The notes beneath the pieces were generated by a model that was given only the letters and a program-made list of their open reading frames with translations, ran no database searches and had not been told where the DNA came from. A program made the translations under genes and the position numbers. A stretch of 64,000 nt of DNA, from contig NC_019866.2 of assembly GCF_002234675.1 (NCBI RefSeq), forward strand, positions 3,206,642 to 3,270,641. Direction: 5' to 3'. This DNA comes from Oryzias latipes (lineage: Eukaryota > Chordata > Actinopteri > Beloniformes > Adrianichthyidae). Of this stretch, positions 1-38,756 are shown in pieces; position 1 is the first letter of the stretch; every line of letters starts with the position of its first letter.

Positions 1-2330
1 TTAAAATAATGTAGATTTAGGAGAACAGTGACATTGCATCATACTTTGAATGCTTGCTGATTGCTGAGGGGAAAAATTATTTTGAACCTGGAGGTTTTTT
101 GTGTTTTTTATATCATATCCGTCCACCCATGTTATTCTACCAATTTCTTTTCTTGTTCTTCTTTTACTTTGGTTGTAGCTACTATGTTTCATGAATTTAC
201 TGTTGTTTTTCTGTATCTGCTTAATGTTATCCTTTCTCTGTTAATTGAACTTGTCTTTATACTCAGGGACCATCAACCTTTATGGAATAAAGATGGAAAT
301 TAGCCTGAAAGGCTATATTGGTATATAGATATTTGTGTTTTTCCCTTTTATATTATTATAAATGCTGTCCCTGTCTTAAATAAACAAACTCCTCAGTAGC
401 AGTGGTTCTGAAAAGGAGTGAAAGACAACGACTTTAAAATGTACCTGCTCTACCAATTCCAGAGAGGTCAGAGGGCATTGAGGGTTCTTTCTGCATTCCT
501 GATGACTTTTTGGTGAGGTTTTTTTGTGCAATAGTGCACTTTGCGTTCCACCCAGAAGCCTGGTGTGTTTGTTTTGTGGATTTGGTTGAAACCTCATTCA
601 AGGTCGGCTTTCTTCTGGGTGATGGTCAGATTTTCAGTCGCTTTCCTCTTGAAACTCAGGACAGTTAACGTGGGGTCAAATCTGGATTATCTTAAAGTGA
701 ATAACTCTAAAGTACACATTGTAAACTTGAAATAAATCACTGAAAAACCTTTTCTTTCAGTCCTGAGTGTACAGTTTGAACTCAAAATTTTCAGTGCGGA
801 ACATCATTTTTTGTAGGCTTTGAGCCCATTGGCTACTGGGACATGATTGACATTGGGGGATTAAAGTTATGGATACACCATTTCCACTCCAGAACAGCAT
901 CTTTTGTCGGCCTTGCCCGTGTCACCACTCCTCAGATGTGCCAACCTTTGGCAGAGCCTCATCACCTAAAGGACACTTTTCTGGAGCGGAAGTGATGTCA
1001 CCATAACGGCTGTCACAATCATTTCTCAGTAACCAATGGGCTCATAATCCCACCCCCACTAAAATTGTCTGAATCGAATTGTAAAAGTAAAAAGAGAGAG
1101 AAACAAAAACCAAAAATGTTGAAAATAACGTAACAGCAGCGGTTATTAATAAATATTTTTCATTCGGTAGCATTTTTTTCAGGTGTATCTTTTTTTATTG
1201 TTTTATTCAAGTTCCAAATTAACAGTTTTTTCCCCCAAATTTTCATACACTTTAAGCTGATCCTGATGTCACCCAAGAAGTTTAGTTCATATTTTATTGA
1301 GAAAGATTTATCCTGTTGGGATCAATACTCCTCATCTCTGCAGTGAAACTGTTGCTCAGACAAACCCTCAAATGAGCAAACATTGAATCCTAATCCTATT
1401 CCTTGTTAGCAGTGGTGCGAGTCACTTTCTTTGTGAGAATCTGGTGAAATGAGGAGCTTCTTTATGCTCCGTCTGCTGTATTGTCTGCCTTTGATTTGGG
1501 ATCTTTTATGGTTTCCAGTAAAACCAAACCTTCGCCCCTTAGATCAGACCTAAAGTGATCCTGCTGTTGGTAAATGGTGATCCGGCTGATTTAAATAAAA
1601 GCGGGGCTCATTTGTGAGATCAGTGGGCTGCAGTTTTAAAGAGGAGATTTATAACAGACAGCTGTGCTCTGTGTGCAGATTTTGCATGATGCACCGCCAC
1701 ATGTTCACAGAATGTGATATAAATCACAAAAAAATGACACAAATTCCCTGCTTTGAGGTCAAATCATTTAGACGATGTCTAAAGAGTAAAATCTGCAACG
1801 TCATTTTATGATTAATCCAGGCTGCTTTGCACAAGTACACAATAAGTTAGACTCCCTTGACACAAGTTTTTATACTTACACAAATGAATATACTTGTGTC
1901 ACAGTCAGGCCAACAGGTGAGAACCCAAATGAGAAGAACAGCAAACAAATGAGTAACAAAGACCCAATCATTTTTTAACAAAACAAATAACTACAGACAA
2001 TATTAATGAAACTGGACAAGCTGACACTGAAGGGAGAGTTCCTTCAAAAGTGTGTGGCTAATTAGCAGAGTCACAGCCAGCTGTAACTGGTCAACAGGTG
2101 AAGGGGCGGAGTCACAGCAAGCCTGCACAAGAAACCAAAGAAAAGGCAAATGTTAGAACTAAGGAAAACTAATCAAGCAAATCAGAGAAACACATAAGAA
2201 TGTTAGAACATGCTGAGCTTTTAAACATGTTCAGAAATGAAATTAATAAAGATTACAGACCAGTTGTGTGGGTCACAGCAGCATCTAGTGGCTAAACTGA
2301 AAATTGCAATCAACTGACATGCTCATTTAA

Positions 2331-2795
2331 CCCCTTTAACAGGAAATAACACACATCCTTCAAATGACTGTATCTCTTTGATTGCTTAGATAAATATTGT
2401 AATTCAAACAGAATCTGAAGCTGAGAAAAGTATTTTCTGCCAAAGTTGAGTTTATCAGGACAACCCCAAGACAGGCAAGGGTGAGTGAAGAACTAGTATT
2501 TTGTAATAGCTCTACGTTGCAAAAGAAATAACAAAACACAAAAAGCAGCATGGCTAACAAAGTACAAAGACACTTACAAAGTGCTCAAACATATCAACTT
2601 AAATTGCAGGCAGCTGTGCTCTGCTCCATGGAGAACCACAGGTGAGAGGGGTAAAGTCCTCCAGGAGAAGCCAACCAAGTTGCAAGGAAAAGCTGCTTTA
2701 TCCACTTCAGAATTACGTTAATTGCATAAAGGTTTGAAGAGCTTCGATAATTCAAAGAGCGTCAACACTGGAGCTAAGGGTCAGGTGTTAAAGGG
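2331..2795. mobile_element. MITE with TTAA target duplication (piggyBac-like)
   Basis: TTAA|CCCCTTTAACA at 2327-2341 faces TGTTAAAGGG|TTAA at 2786-2799. The ends are inverted repeats beginning CCC, and the TTAA duplication is the piggyBac hallmark. The 465-bp interior has no coding capacity. Confidence 0.6.
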
Positions 2796-4395
2796 TTAAA
2801 AATCCATTGATTTTATAAGAAAGTAAAGAGATTAAGAACCAAAACATGAAATGAGAAAGAAAAGCATGAACAAAAGTCCTCATTTTGCACAACGTCCGTT
2901 TAAAACCCAATCCTTGCAGCATTGCTGGGTGAACCACAAATTTAGATCAGATAAACCTTAAACGGACAGAAAATCTTTCCTTTCTGAGCAGGATTTTGAT
3001 TGGCAGCTACAACCAGAACAAACCTATTTCATCTTAGACCTAATCTGGGCCAAATGTGGACAAAAACTAGTTCTGCTGTAGACAATAATAACTCTTGCTA
3101 GTCCAGCTAGTCTGCAGAGTCAGCCAAAGCACAGGGGAAAATGTGCCAAGACTCATGGATATCTTATGTATATCTAAATTCTTCAATTCAGCATTTTATT
3201 TCCTATAAAACACAAAACTTAAAGCAATGAAACCGTCTCTTTAGGCTTGGCATATTGTTAGAAACCCAAAGGAGCGATAAACTTCACTGAATGAGTCATT
3301 AATCCACAAAATCATTTTTAAGAAAAAATGCTATGAAAAGTTAAAAAGATATTTAAAAAAAAAGGTTTAACAAACACAAGTTTTTGATTTTCCAAGTGAA
3401 CCTCAAAATGATTTATATAAAAATGAAAGAATGGAGCAGAGAAATTAATGTTGTTTTTTTTATCCCCAAACTTTTAATTAATCCATAATTAGTGGAATGC
3501 CATGGTTGTTTGGTTATAAACTAATTGTGCGCAGCTCAGAGAAAATCCTTAAGAAAGTTGTTTTGCCTGCTGTCATGTTGGGTCGGACTCTGCTGGATGA
3601 AGTTTTTAAGCTTGTGCCGGTCCATCATTTCAGATCGGAGGGATTAAGCAGTTTCCTTCTGCTGGCAGGACTTAGCTCAGCGCTTCGCGGACCGGAGAGC
3701 GAGGAGAGTAAATGTGATGTTTAGCCTTTTCTCAAGGAGGAGGAGCTAAACTGCTAACATGGGTTTTCCTAATTCAGGAGTTTATTGTCCTTTGCACTTT
3801 GTTCTCACAAAATCGATCACAGAAGACGCTGAAGTTGGACTGTCATCATCTGACATCATCTATTCTATAGTAACTTGAAGCCATATGTTTAATGCTTTAT
3901 TTATTGATGAGGCAGAGTTTCCAGGATGACACAAGGGATAGTTCAGATCCACAGCAGATGCTCATAAAAGCCAGAAGACAACTGAACAGCGTTGTGCATC
4001 GCCAGAAACCTTTTATTTGATCTGGACCATGTGATGAACCCCACCTCCATCTAAGTGTTTGGGATAGGCTCCAGCAACCCGTGACCTCGAAGCAGAAAGA
4101 AAACGGACATTGGTCACTAAAAATGCACATAAAGTTTTTGTTGTTGTTCTTATCGTCTCTAAAGAAGCTGTTTAAAAGCGTATTAACCATACGGGAAGCA
4201 TCATCTCTTCACTGATTAAAAGGAAGAAACAAAAGGAATGTTCCCATAGGTTGTTTAAGTTTAACAGACAAAGAGAAAGTCTCATTCTAAGACCAATTTT
4301 TTCACATTTCCATAGTGAGACACGATGAAAAACATCTGGATTATGGTTTTTACTGAACTCTTACGCCTGCTTGGAGAGTTTACTTTACTTTTTTT

Positions 4396-4793
4396 TTTAA
4401 ATGTTCTTGTGGGATTTTTCTAAAGATGGAGAACAAGTAGGGAAATTAAACTTAAAATTACACTTCCGAGTGTTTTTTTTTTTCAGGAGCAGACGAAAAA
4501 ACTCAGTTGGTAGAAGCTTGTAGGTGTACCTCATCCTGGTTTTCCTCGTCTGGGTTGGCATCTGGCTCCAAACTGTATAGCTCCAATATTGCTTGTCATT
4601 TTGTTGTTGCACCAGTTTAAGTTGGGGGTGTGAGGGGCAGTAGTGGGGAAATGTGTAAACAGGTGGATGATGGGAAGGGGCGGACTTAATCTGCGCCATC
4701 GGTCACACCCAGAGGTGAATTTCTATTTCTATCAGAATTAAAAGACCACTGGGAACACTTTTAAGAAGGTGAGAGTGGGACTTTAATCTCGTG
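4396..4793. repeat. R1 repeat copy (MITE-like)
   Basis: Shares CAGGAGCAGACGAAAAAA (4485) and the segment CTCCAAACTGTATAGCTCCA with other R1 copies, and ends AGTGGGACTTTAAT. Diverged, with its left end unclear. Confidence 0.6.
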
Positions 4794-7700
4794 TCTCAAA
4801 AACAACGTTTTATATTTTTTAAGGCCTTTCCTGAATTCGAACATCAGTTTCCTGTCACTAGTTCTGAATTTTCTTTTCTATTTTATGCACAAGCTGCCTG
4901 ACCTGTGCTCGCTGGATGCAAACCCCTCACAGAGTTGATTCTCTGTTACAGTCAGTCGCATCAACTTCTTACACTCTGGGAAAGCCTCTTCTTGTGGGTG
5001 CTGCTGAGGGTTTTCATGAGGACCAGACAGCTTTCACCCTGTCGGACCAGAAGGCCATGACGCAGTCTGCAGTGACGCCGCTGACTCACTGGTGCTCCTG
5101 TTCCTGGATCTGTGAAGTTTCCTCCCACCCCCCATTGCTGTGATCCCTGCGCAGCAAATGGACCTTGCATGTCGTGGTGTTTCCACTCTCCTCGGCGGAG
5201 ACACACAGATGGAGCGCAGGCAGGAAAATCCCCTCCTCAGCTGAGAGATGCTCATCTTCTCTTGGATGGAAAACAATAAGATAGTGGAAGCCTGCTAGAA
5301 AATACTTCATCTGCAGAAAACTGTGACAGGGAACAGCCTGGCGGATTTTCTTAGTCTTTTGCGTCAGGAACTTTTTGGTTCTTGAACTGGTTTCACCTCA
5401 AACTCAGCGGTATAGAACTTCACTTTCAATTTTGTTGACCTGAAAGAATCTGGATCAGAAGGAAAACTCCATCAGACCTAAACATCTGTAGAAGCTCCTC
5501 TATGATATCAGATAGTTTACAGAGACAAATATTTTCTCTTGATCAACATCTGGATGTTGGGAGGTTGGATGAGATCAGTGGGCCTTTAAGAGATCCTCGT
5601 TTTACTACACTGTTAGACAGTTTTCCTTCCTAATTGGGAAAACTCAGGAAGCAGCAGACTCTTTTATTATCCAGTGACCTGGAAACACTTTCACAAAGAA
5701 GAAAACAGCATCGCAGCCATTTCTGATGCATCTAAGGCTATCACTGGTTTGAACATTTTTAAACTTGCGCATTCATCAGAAGGTGGACAAGGAAATGCAT
5801 TTTTTCATGTGTTTAAATGCACAAATGAATGTTCTGTGAGAACGGATCATGTCTAAAGTTAAAGTGGGGGAACTTGACCACATTTTTATCCCATGGACGT
5901 TGAGCTGCAAGGTCCAAATTCAGCCTGTGAGGCTGAGTGCCAAACAGGAGGCATTAGCTCGCTTTATACCCCAGTCTTAGGAATAGCCCGACTGTGGATT
6001 TGAACTCACAGTTTCTCCTTTAATTAAACTCACTTCAACTATGATGTCACCATTCGCCAACAAAGTACAGTGTCCCTGAAGTACAAATACCATTAACAAA
6101 TTAGCATGACAAGATTCAGACAGAAGATATTTCTTAAAGCTGCTGACCACGCCCACTGCAAAAGATCTATGATTAATCAAACACTTTACTACAATTCATG
6201 TAAAACTTCCTTCTGCTTTCCCTTTAATGATCATGTCAGTGATGTCCCATAGTGACTATCTTTTCTATCTCATTTTTTTAACATTTCAATTTACTTTTGC
6301 TTTTTGTGAATTTTTGTTTTTTGTTTTTAGGAATTTTGTTTTAATTATTGTCATTTGTTTTGCTTTTACAATTGTCGTTGTGATCTTTTTTATGATTTTG
6401 CAATAATTGATTTGATGGTGTGATTTGTCCTTCAGGGCCACCGTACCACAGCCATCATAAAGCACAACAAAAATAAAACTTCAAAGACATCAAACAAAAC
6501 TTTCAGTCCAACTGAGTCCACATCAATCCAATAAAGAAAAATTATTTGAACTGTTTTATAAGTGAGCAACATATGTGATGAATCTTCCTAAGCAGTTGTA
6601 GAGGAAAGCGCACTCCAAAAGGATGGAGAAAAAAACCACAGCAGAACCAGACTCAGCGACCATCTGCCGTGACGGGTTGGGCTACACTGCACAGCGGCAG
6701 TTCTCTTAGCTGGAGCTCAGAAGCGAGGAGCATCTTTGTTGGGGAAGCGCTCAGAGTTGTGAGAAGTCAAATGACCGTCTGTCAGTCAGCCTCTACAAAC
6801 TAAAACCTGATGGCACCTCGCTGCCCTCATTTGTCGGCCCCCCCGCCTCACCTGCAGCCACAGCCGCTGCGTTACACACCTGCCAGCTTTACCACCTGCA
6901 GTATGCGCCTCTACAGCTGCTGGTGTTGCATTTCTTTCACAGTTACACTGTCTAAACTTGTCTCCTTCATTTTAATTTAAATTCTGATGAAATTTCAGAA
7001 CCTATAAGGAATACTTTGTGTATCCATTAACCCCCTCCCCTCCCCCAAACCAGCCTGTGTGCTTTTCATCCTCATTACTAAAGCTGGAGAAGCTCAGTCT
7101 GTCAGTTATTTGTCCAAACACAACACATCTTATCTAAGTGTCAGGATGAATGAAGCCTCTTTTCCGCTGCCCAAAACTCTGCTGCATGTTGGCATAAAGG
7201 GAGCGGCGGCGCATGAGGGCCTCCCTGGTTTTGCAGGGTCATTACTAAGATGAATATAGTGATTATAAGGATGAATAAGGTGTGATTATGAAGATGAATA
7301 AGGCGATTAAGCCCTCTTGTCACCTCCTCTGGGGCGGCTGTTCATTAGGAGCAGAATTGTCAGAGTGTAACATGGGTGAACCCGTCACCTTTTCCTCCAC
7401 GGGGGATTCACGCGCTCATACCTGCGCATGCATGCATGCACGCACTCTGGGATGCTCCAGCAGTGAATCTGCAGACCAGAGAAGAGCATTTGCATTCGTA
7501 TATACGGTTTAATGGCCCATGTTTGCAGTCTCTCTCTTTGCACTAGTGGTGTTATGCAGATCTGAGCGTGTCGGGCCGGCGTTGCAGGTTTCTGTGTGTC
7601 AGAGCAGCGGCTGCTGACTAACTCTGCATGCTGTGTCACTGAAGCTGCTGTGTCCAGGGGTTAAAGACGCCTCACCAGCTCCATCCATGTGATGCTCCCA

Positions 7701-9144
7701 CCAGTAGCAGCCCAGATTGCCATATCCATGGCAACTGAGGAGAACAGCTCCAATGTCCACATGGCAACGGCTGCTGTTGGGACTGAAGATGGAGGTGGGA
7801 GGAGGACATGAAGGAGGTGGGAGGGGGGGTTCTGGATGCTGACGCACTCTGAGGCTGACTAGAAAGTTTTTGAGAATGCCGCCCACTGGCAAATCAGAAG
7901 TGGGCTTAAATATCTCTGTCTCTCACTCTTTCTCTTCTAAACGGCACCTCCTACTCAGTCAAGTCCTGCTGACCCCCTGCAGCCTCCTCCACACCACCAC
8001 CCCCCTTCCCGCCATGCACCTCCTACGCCTTTGTGTCTCATCAAACCTTTGTCTCTGTCTGCAGAGCTGTGGCAGCTGTGGACCCATTTGATCACTGTTG
8101 GAGGGTGTCATGTGTGGGCAGACCCGACCTGGATGCGTCCAGGAACGCTCTGGTTCTGCTCGTTTCCTCTATCCAGAAATGGGCAGCCTGACAATAGACT
8201 GGATTAATGCAAGATTTTAGAGCCGACACGGAAAAAGATGATGATTGTTTGAAAAGTAATGTTCCAAAAGTTTGGAGGGATCGTTTTAGTTCTGATGGTT
8301 AATGGAGCTCAGGCGTTGGATAATAATATAAACTGGAGGTTCTGCAGGAAGTCCTCAGGAAAAAGCGTAAATTGATTGCAAGGAGAAAATGAATCTTTTC
8401 CTTTGCTGTTCCTGTAGCGCTGAGCCAATTTGCCCTCTTGTGCCATCAATAATAGCGGAAAAGACCATCACAGACCTCTTTCTGCCAGCTGAAACCTAAA
8501 CCTAAACGTTTCCTCTTCAAGCAGAGCTTTCTCTGGACTGGATCCCCTCCAAAGCTCTTCAGGCCTCCGTGAATGCAGCCCTGCTTTCCCTTTAACCGCA
8601 TGAATAAGGAGCAGTGATGTCACCATCCTTGTGGTTGTCTGCTTTTGCCAAAAGCACTTGAAAATGGGCGGACCGACTGCAGCCCAGCGCCTTGGGGCCA
8701 GACCCTGAGACTTGCTGCATTGGGAGACCATAAATCTGCCCGCCAGCTATCCTCTCCACCACAGTCTGCTGCCTCTGTGACTCCCGGCCCTGTGGTAATG
8801 AAGTGCTTTGTGGTGGTGGAGGACAGGAGGGGACGTAGAGGGCGTGGGGCTACCCTGTAGCTGATTCTCACTGGGGGTGGATTCCCCTAAAAGGTCTGGG
8901 TTGACTGAATAAGTCCAGATAAAACCACTCTAGTCCCTACAGGGATCCTCTGGATCGGCAGCTCAAGCTAAACCTCTTTAAAACTTTCTCTTGATGTGTT
9001 TATTTCAAATTTCTTGTTTAAAGTCATAGAATTAGATATAATATTAAACTCAAAAAATTAAAACTGTTTTCTGTTTCATAAAATATCAACATTTAGACCA
9101 ACCATAAAGACCAACTTCAAAGAAAAATGCTCTTGTGGCAAACA

Positions 9145-9204
9145 TACAGTACAGACCAAAAGTTCGGACACACTTTTGTGTCCAAACTTTTGGTCTGTAC
9201 TGTA
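9145..9204. repeat. 60-bp palindrome made of two facing Tc1-type termini
   Basis: The left arm TACAGTACAGACCAAAAGTT continues for 28 nt and is matched by a right arm with one mismatch around a 4-nt centre. The terminus is one I recognise from common vertebrate Tc1/mariner repeats, ending in TA. Only the two ends remain. Confidence 0.75.
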
Positions 9205-9560
9205 TATGAAGTAAGTTAAGCTCAAAATTGCATTTTTCTGTATTTCTTTATTCAAATAGTTGTAAATCAGGAGCAGACGAAAAAATGCTGTTTAAAAAAG
9301 AGCTTATTTTCTACGCTAGACGGGCCACAAACCCCCTCTCTGAACTCTCAGCAACAGGGAGGGGAAAGGGGGTGGGGTTGCTCCGTACCAGCAGTCCCCC
9401 CCACAACTCATAGGTAAAATTTCTAATCAACTCCTGCTCCTCTGCAGAAACTATGTGCTTGTAAACAATACAGGTTTTTAGATTTTAGCTAAAAACTGAG
9501 TTGGTTAAACTCAAAATAAGAAGTCCAAAAGAGAAAATAATGCAGAGACGGTTTCTAGTA
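9205..9560. repeat. R1 repeat copy (partial)
   Basis: Contains AAATCAGGAGCAGACGAAAA (from 9264), the GGGGTTGCTC block and CTCTGCAGAAACTATG, shared with copies at 26637 and 34544. The ends are eroded, and the Tc1-type palindrome abuts it on the left. Confidence 0.6.
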
Positions 9561-11119
9561 GTTATTCGCAATATAGTGGAGAAATTATTTTAATATATTG
9601 GTTTTTAGGTTATGTTTATAGCCATACTTATTGTTAGTATCTTACAATACCTTTGCAAAAACTTTGAACTTTGCAGTATTGTAGGAAGTTTCGCTCACAG
9701 GTGCTCCTCAGAGGGGAGCGCTGCGCCCCGCTGCACACCTGAACCTTTGCTAACACCGCTCAGGTGTCCCCGCCTGACCTCCATGCTTCCCGTTAGCGCC
9801 CTCGCCTTGACTTTTACACCGGGAGGTCTCTAAAATGAGGATGCCATTATAAAACATTTACAAACCTGCTGAGTTTACATGTCTGACAAGAACAAGAACG
9901 TTAAGTGTCACATTAATCTTTCAGCAAGTTAATTTGGGGCCTCCTCAATAGACTAGATCTCGTCTGCAGTTGATAACATTGTTAACAGTTTGTGCAGACA
10001 GCTCCACCGGGAGTGGGTAACGCAGTCATCTTTTGGTGAAAAATGTTCCCGCCCTCTCCTAAAGACTTTTTTAAGCAGAAAAGATTGAGAATATACTGCT
10101 ATATGTAGTCACAGGAAGCGGCCCGGTAACACCTACAGAATGCTCACTCCTGAAAGCTAGCATGCAACATTTAGATAACAAAGCTTGGGAGGATTGTGCG
10201 CCTCCAGCTTTAGCTGGCTTTTGTGAACAGAGATCACCTTCCAGCCGATTGAAAAATACCACTTCTAATCTCCAGTCTGTCAGAGCACAGAGTTCAAAAA
10301 CTTTGCAGCTCTGTTAAACTCTGGAGGGCTTTTTCACGGCACAGCAATTACTGTAACACTTAAATTTGATGTATTCCACCTCCCGCTCCATCTTCCTTCT
10401 CCTCGTCCTTCAAAAACTTTCATTCTCTGCCCTTCCTGCATTTATCTCTCCCGTCGTCCACATTGGCTCTGTCTTTTTATCTTCCCCTTGTGATTGTTCT
10501 AATTGCCACAGAACCTGATGATGAAAATCAATGTTTTTTTGATTCAATGCCAAAGCTGAGTCAGTGGGAGAAATGAGTGCTGCAGGATCGGGTCTGAGGA
10601 GGATTAGTGGGTAGACACTGAGGTTCCCACGCTCCTGCAAAACTCTGCCCTGCTCTGAAAGTCTGCAAATGTGTGAAGAAGGATTCAACGTTTCATTAAC
10701 TAAGGTGGCAAAACTGAAGGCGGAGACTCCATGGATAGAGACAGCTGCATTATTGCAATAATGACAACATTAAAACCTTTGTATCATCCAGTTTCTATTA
10801 CCTCTTTGACCTGATCCAGCTTTCTAGCTGGACCCAATATTCACTGTCTTCAAGCAAACCACAGGAAAACTCCACCGTATTTAAACCAGCTCCTGCAAGT
10901 CATGTTAGAGGATAAAAGTTTGAAAGAAGAACTAAAGACAGCAACTGTTGTCTAAATCTGGGTTAAAAGCTTTATAAAGAGGGAAAAGTTGAAAATGTTT
11001 TCAGATGTTTGAACGCTGTGTAAGTGCAGGGGGGGGTGAACACAGAAAGCATAAACGTGAATCACATGAGAAGCAGAAAACAAGCACCAATCCTGTAGGA
11101 CTGAAGAAAAGAGAGGTTT

Positions 11120-12550
<1,431 letters not shown>

Positions 12551-13923
12551 AGACAATTAAATTGTGGCTTCAAAAATGTTAAACGTGTAATTGCATTTGT
12601 TTGTATTTCAATTTGTATTTTGTATTTTACTAGTATTTTATATTCTCAAGTGTAGCTTCCATATCTTTTAATCTGTTTTGTTGTTTCAATAACATTGACC
12701 TGCCAGATGGAAACTAAGCTGTGGTTAAAAAAATCTGGCATGTTTACATTTGTTTTTAATGTTCATTTTGTCCCTTTTTTGTTCATAAATGAATGTTCAG
12801 ATCAGTACACCATGCAGACGTCTGACTGCGTGTTCCCAGAATAAAGACACATCTGCGATGACTGTTGAGGGAAACATGTTAGGAGCAACAGATGTTGTTG
12901 TTTCAGGGGTGGTGGTGTTAATTTTAGCACTTCAGTGTCACATAAATGTGGCTCATAATAGATGTTGTAGGAATTTAAAATTATGTTTTGTGTCAAATTT
13001 TTCTGGGTGATTGAGAAATAAAAGAATGGAATGTGGGTTTGGTTACAGTCAGGACATCTGGATGCTTCTTTCATTTTACCGGGAGTGACTTTGTGTAACA
13101 CCTCCTTCACCTCACACAAACTAATAGCTACACCCCTCTGTTCCCATCATACCTTGCTGCCAAAGCCTCCCTTGCAACACCTGGCACCATGGTAACCAAC
13201 ACCTGTCCCCTCTAATTAGAGGGACACTGAAGGGAGAAGAGATGAAAAAATTAATGAAACACTAATCTGGCCTAATCAAACGCATCGGCATCTGCCTGCT
13301 CTCTCCAGCAGCAGGTCTCCGTAATGGCCTCCTTATGGCCGCCTGCCTCTGCCAAGGCCACCCTGGGTGACCCCATAAGGGCCAAAACCGCACACACGGG
13401 AGAGCAGACAGGATTGATGCTGCACAAAGGTGGAGGGGGAGAGGGGTGCCGCCTCCTGCATGAAGTGTCTGAGCGGCGGGTTGTCAGCCAAGTGGACGGG
13501 CTGTAAGAGATGAGGTTCCCAGTGCACGGCAGCTGGAGCAGCTCCAGGTCGCACCAGCTGCACCGCTCTTGTTTACAAGCTGCCAACTGCTGCAGGTCTT
13601 CCTGCTGAACACAGAGCCTCTGATACGAGCTGTTTGGATATGATCTCTGCTGGCTATTAGAAAGGTTTTCTGAAAGGCACATAGCTGCACATCAGTCCTG
13701 ATAAAAGTCATTCTATTGGTAAATCCTTTTACAGAAACATTCAGATCAAATGAAAAAACTCTGCATTTAGCAGCTTGACTTTGCTCTTTGTGCATAAACT
13801 TGCTGATCTGTCGGGGTGTTGTTGCTCGTCGTCGCTCTCAGATGTGAAATGTTTGCAGGTCTGCTGTTTGCCTGCAGCGTGAACTCTCCTGAACTCTTCG
13901 TCTCTCCTCTTTTCTCCCTCCAG

Positions 13924-36696
<22,773 letters not shown>

Positions 36697-37700
36697 GGGG
36701 GTCGGCGCAGGCCCGGGAGCCCAGCTGAGACACGGGGACCCCTGTGGGGGCAGCACGGCCTTGCAGGAGAAGTTGGATTTCCATGTTTATAGACATTTAT
36801 TGTTGGTTTTCTTTTCTTTTTCTTTTTTTTCCAACTGCATGACTTTTCCATTACTATTGTTGAGAGAGCCTCAACGATTCTCCTGGACCGAGCGGCGCCG
36901 GAACAGGCCCCGCTGTTCCGAGAGCGTTTCCTGTCATTTTGATTTGGGTTTTGTTTTGTTTTATTTTGTTTTTTCCGGCAGGGTTGGAGATCCAGGACAC
37001 ACAGAGAGGTGGGGGGTATTTCTGAGACAAACTAAAAAGAAATAAATAATCCATTATTTTAGTTCCTCTTTGCTTTAAAATGTTCTGCTCTCCAGTTCAG
37101 TTGAAGCACCACTCAGTTCTTTGGCAAATTTGTTAATTTTTTGCATAAAACTGTGAATTGTTACAGCTTGGGATTCAGTAAGAATTACCCCAAACTGTAA
37201 TATCTAACAAAGGTACTATATATATATATATATATGTAATACTTTTATAAATAAATTATTATGTTAATAATCAAGAGATAACAGACTTTACTGAAGCAAA
37301 AAAGCAACAAAAAAAGTTACCTGAACCAAGTGCTGTTGGAGACCCGAGAAAAGACTCTTGAAGGTCACGACCCAGAGAAGGTCCTGCTGGTGGCAAACAG
37401 CGCTGCGACTAAAGCCACCAGAAACGCAGCCGTAGTGTAATATCTATTCTTTTAATAGAACCTTCTCGTCTTTTTCCCAGTCTCTGTTCGCTTTCTTTTT
37501 TTGAGAGGGCGGGGTTCGCCACAGAAAAGTGGAACCTCCCCCAGCAGAAAGAACCAACCGACGGAGTCCCCCGAATGACTCCAGACATGACTTCTGCACA
37601 CACAAAAAGGAAGGAGCAGAGGGGCAGGAAAAGAAGAGGACGTCAGACACAAAAATAAAGTTTAAACATGAAGTAGAAAAAAAAAAAAAAAAAAAGCTAA
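36697..37700 (+). other. cacng2 3' UTR (probable) with AATAAA and A19 run
   Basis: Sequence downstream of the cacng2 stop with no further gene. Poly(A) signal candidates are ATAAATAA near 37040 and AATAAA at 37654-37659. The latter is followed 17 bases later by a genomic run of 19 A (37677-37695). The true end of the transcript cannot be fixed from sequence alone; brain TARP messages commonly have long 3' UTRs. Confidence 0.45.
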
Positions 37701-38389
37701 GTGACTCACAATTTCAGAAATTAAATGCATGCTATAAAATTACAGCAAATCTGCTCTTGAGAAACTTAAGTTTTAAAGTTTAATAAATATAAGGGGAAAA
37801 AAGCAAAGGCGCTACAGTTTAAAGTGTTAATGTTTTCATGTGTGTTTTTCTTTTTATTTTTATTTACCTCATTTTATTTCATAACGTTTTGAGACAAACC
37901 AAACGATCTGAATTGAACAAAACTGCTTTTTTAAACAGTTTGGTTAATTTCTTTATAAATATATAAATATATGTATGTATGTATGTATTTAATTTTGTTT
38001 TTAAAACTCACACAGCCTTAGTCATTTCTTTTGTTTCTTTTGATTTTTAATGTGTTGTTCAGACTGAAAATGAAATCTTTAAAGGTGCCAAAACCGAATG
38101 ATCCTATACTTGGATGCATCAAGTCCTGATGAATAAAATACAAACCCAAAGGGGGAACAAGCCGACATGTTTGATTGTGGGTCTCTAATACACGTTTACC
38201 TGACGACACCTTTGCTGTTTTGGGATTTTCCCACTTCTCCTTCTGCCACACATTCACATCTTCAAGGCTTCTGCTTTTAATCGATAAACAATAGAAAAAC
38301 AGGAAATGTCAGATCTGTTGCACTTTTATTTTGTTTGGTTATTGTTTTTATTATAGATTGTAGATCCAGATACATTAGCGTTGCAACAT

Positions 38390-38726
38390 AAATGGCGAGC
38401 ATTATTGGAGCTGTCCAGCCGTTCAGTTTAGATCCAGATTCCAGCTCAGACGAGAAAAGCCAAAATGTCTGCATGTGAATGCATCAGAATGGAGCAGAGC
38501 AGGGAGCTTGTGACCCGCCGACTGTAGCACCTACGTCACAACTACGATCATTTTCCAACGGCATTTGTTTGTCTGCTCCTGATTGACTTAGAGTTGTGTT
38601 GGGAAATACTCCGAAACGCAATTTTAATCCTAATTATCTTTATATTTGTCCTCCATCATCAAAAAATTCCATAAGAACATGTTAAAAATTCCAGAAACAC
38701 TATTTTTATCGGAGTGGAACTTTTAG
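38390..38726. repeat. R1 repeat copy (reverse, partial)
   Basis: Reverse orientation: TCTGCTCCTGATT (from about 38573), TTGTCCTCCATCATC, and the terminus ATCGGAGTGGAACTTTT near 38708-38724. Confidence 0.65.
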
Positions 38727-38756
38727 CTACTAAAACAAGTTTTCTTAAAGGTCCAA

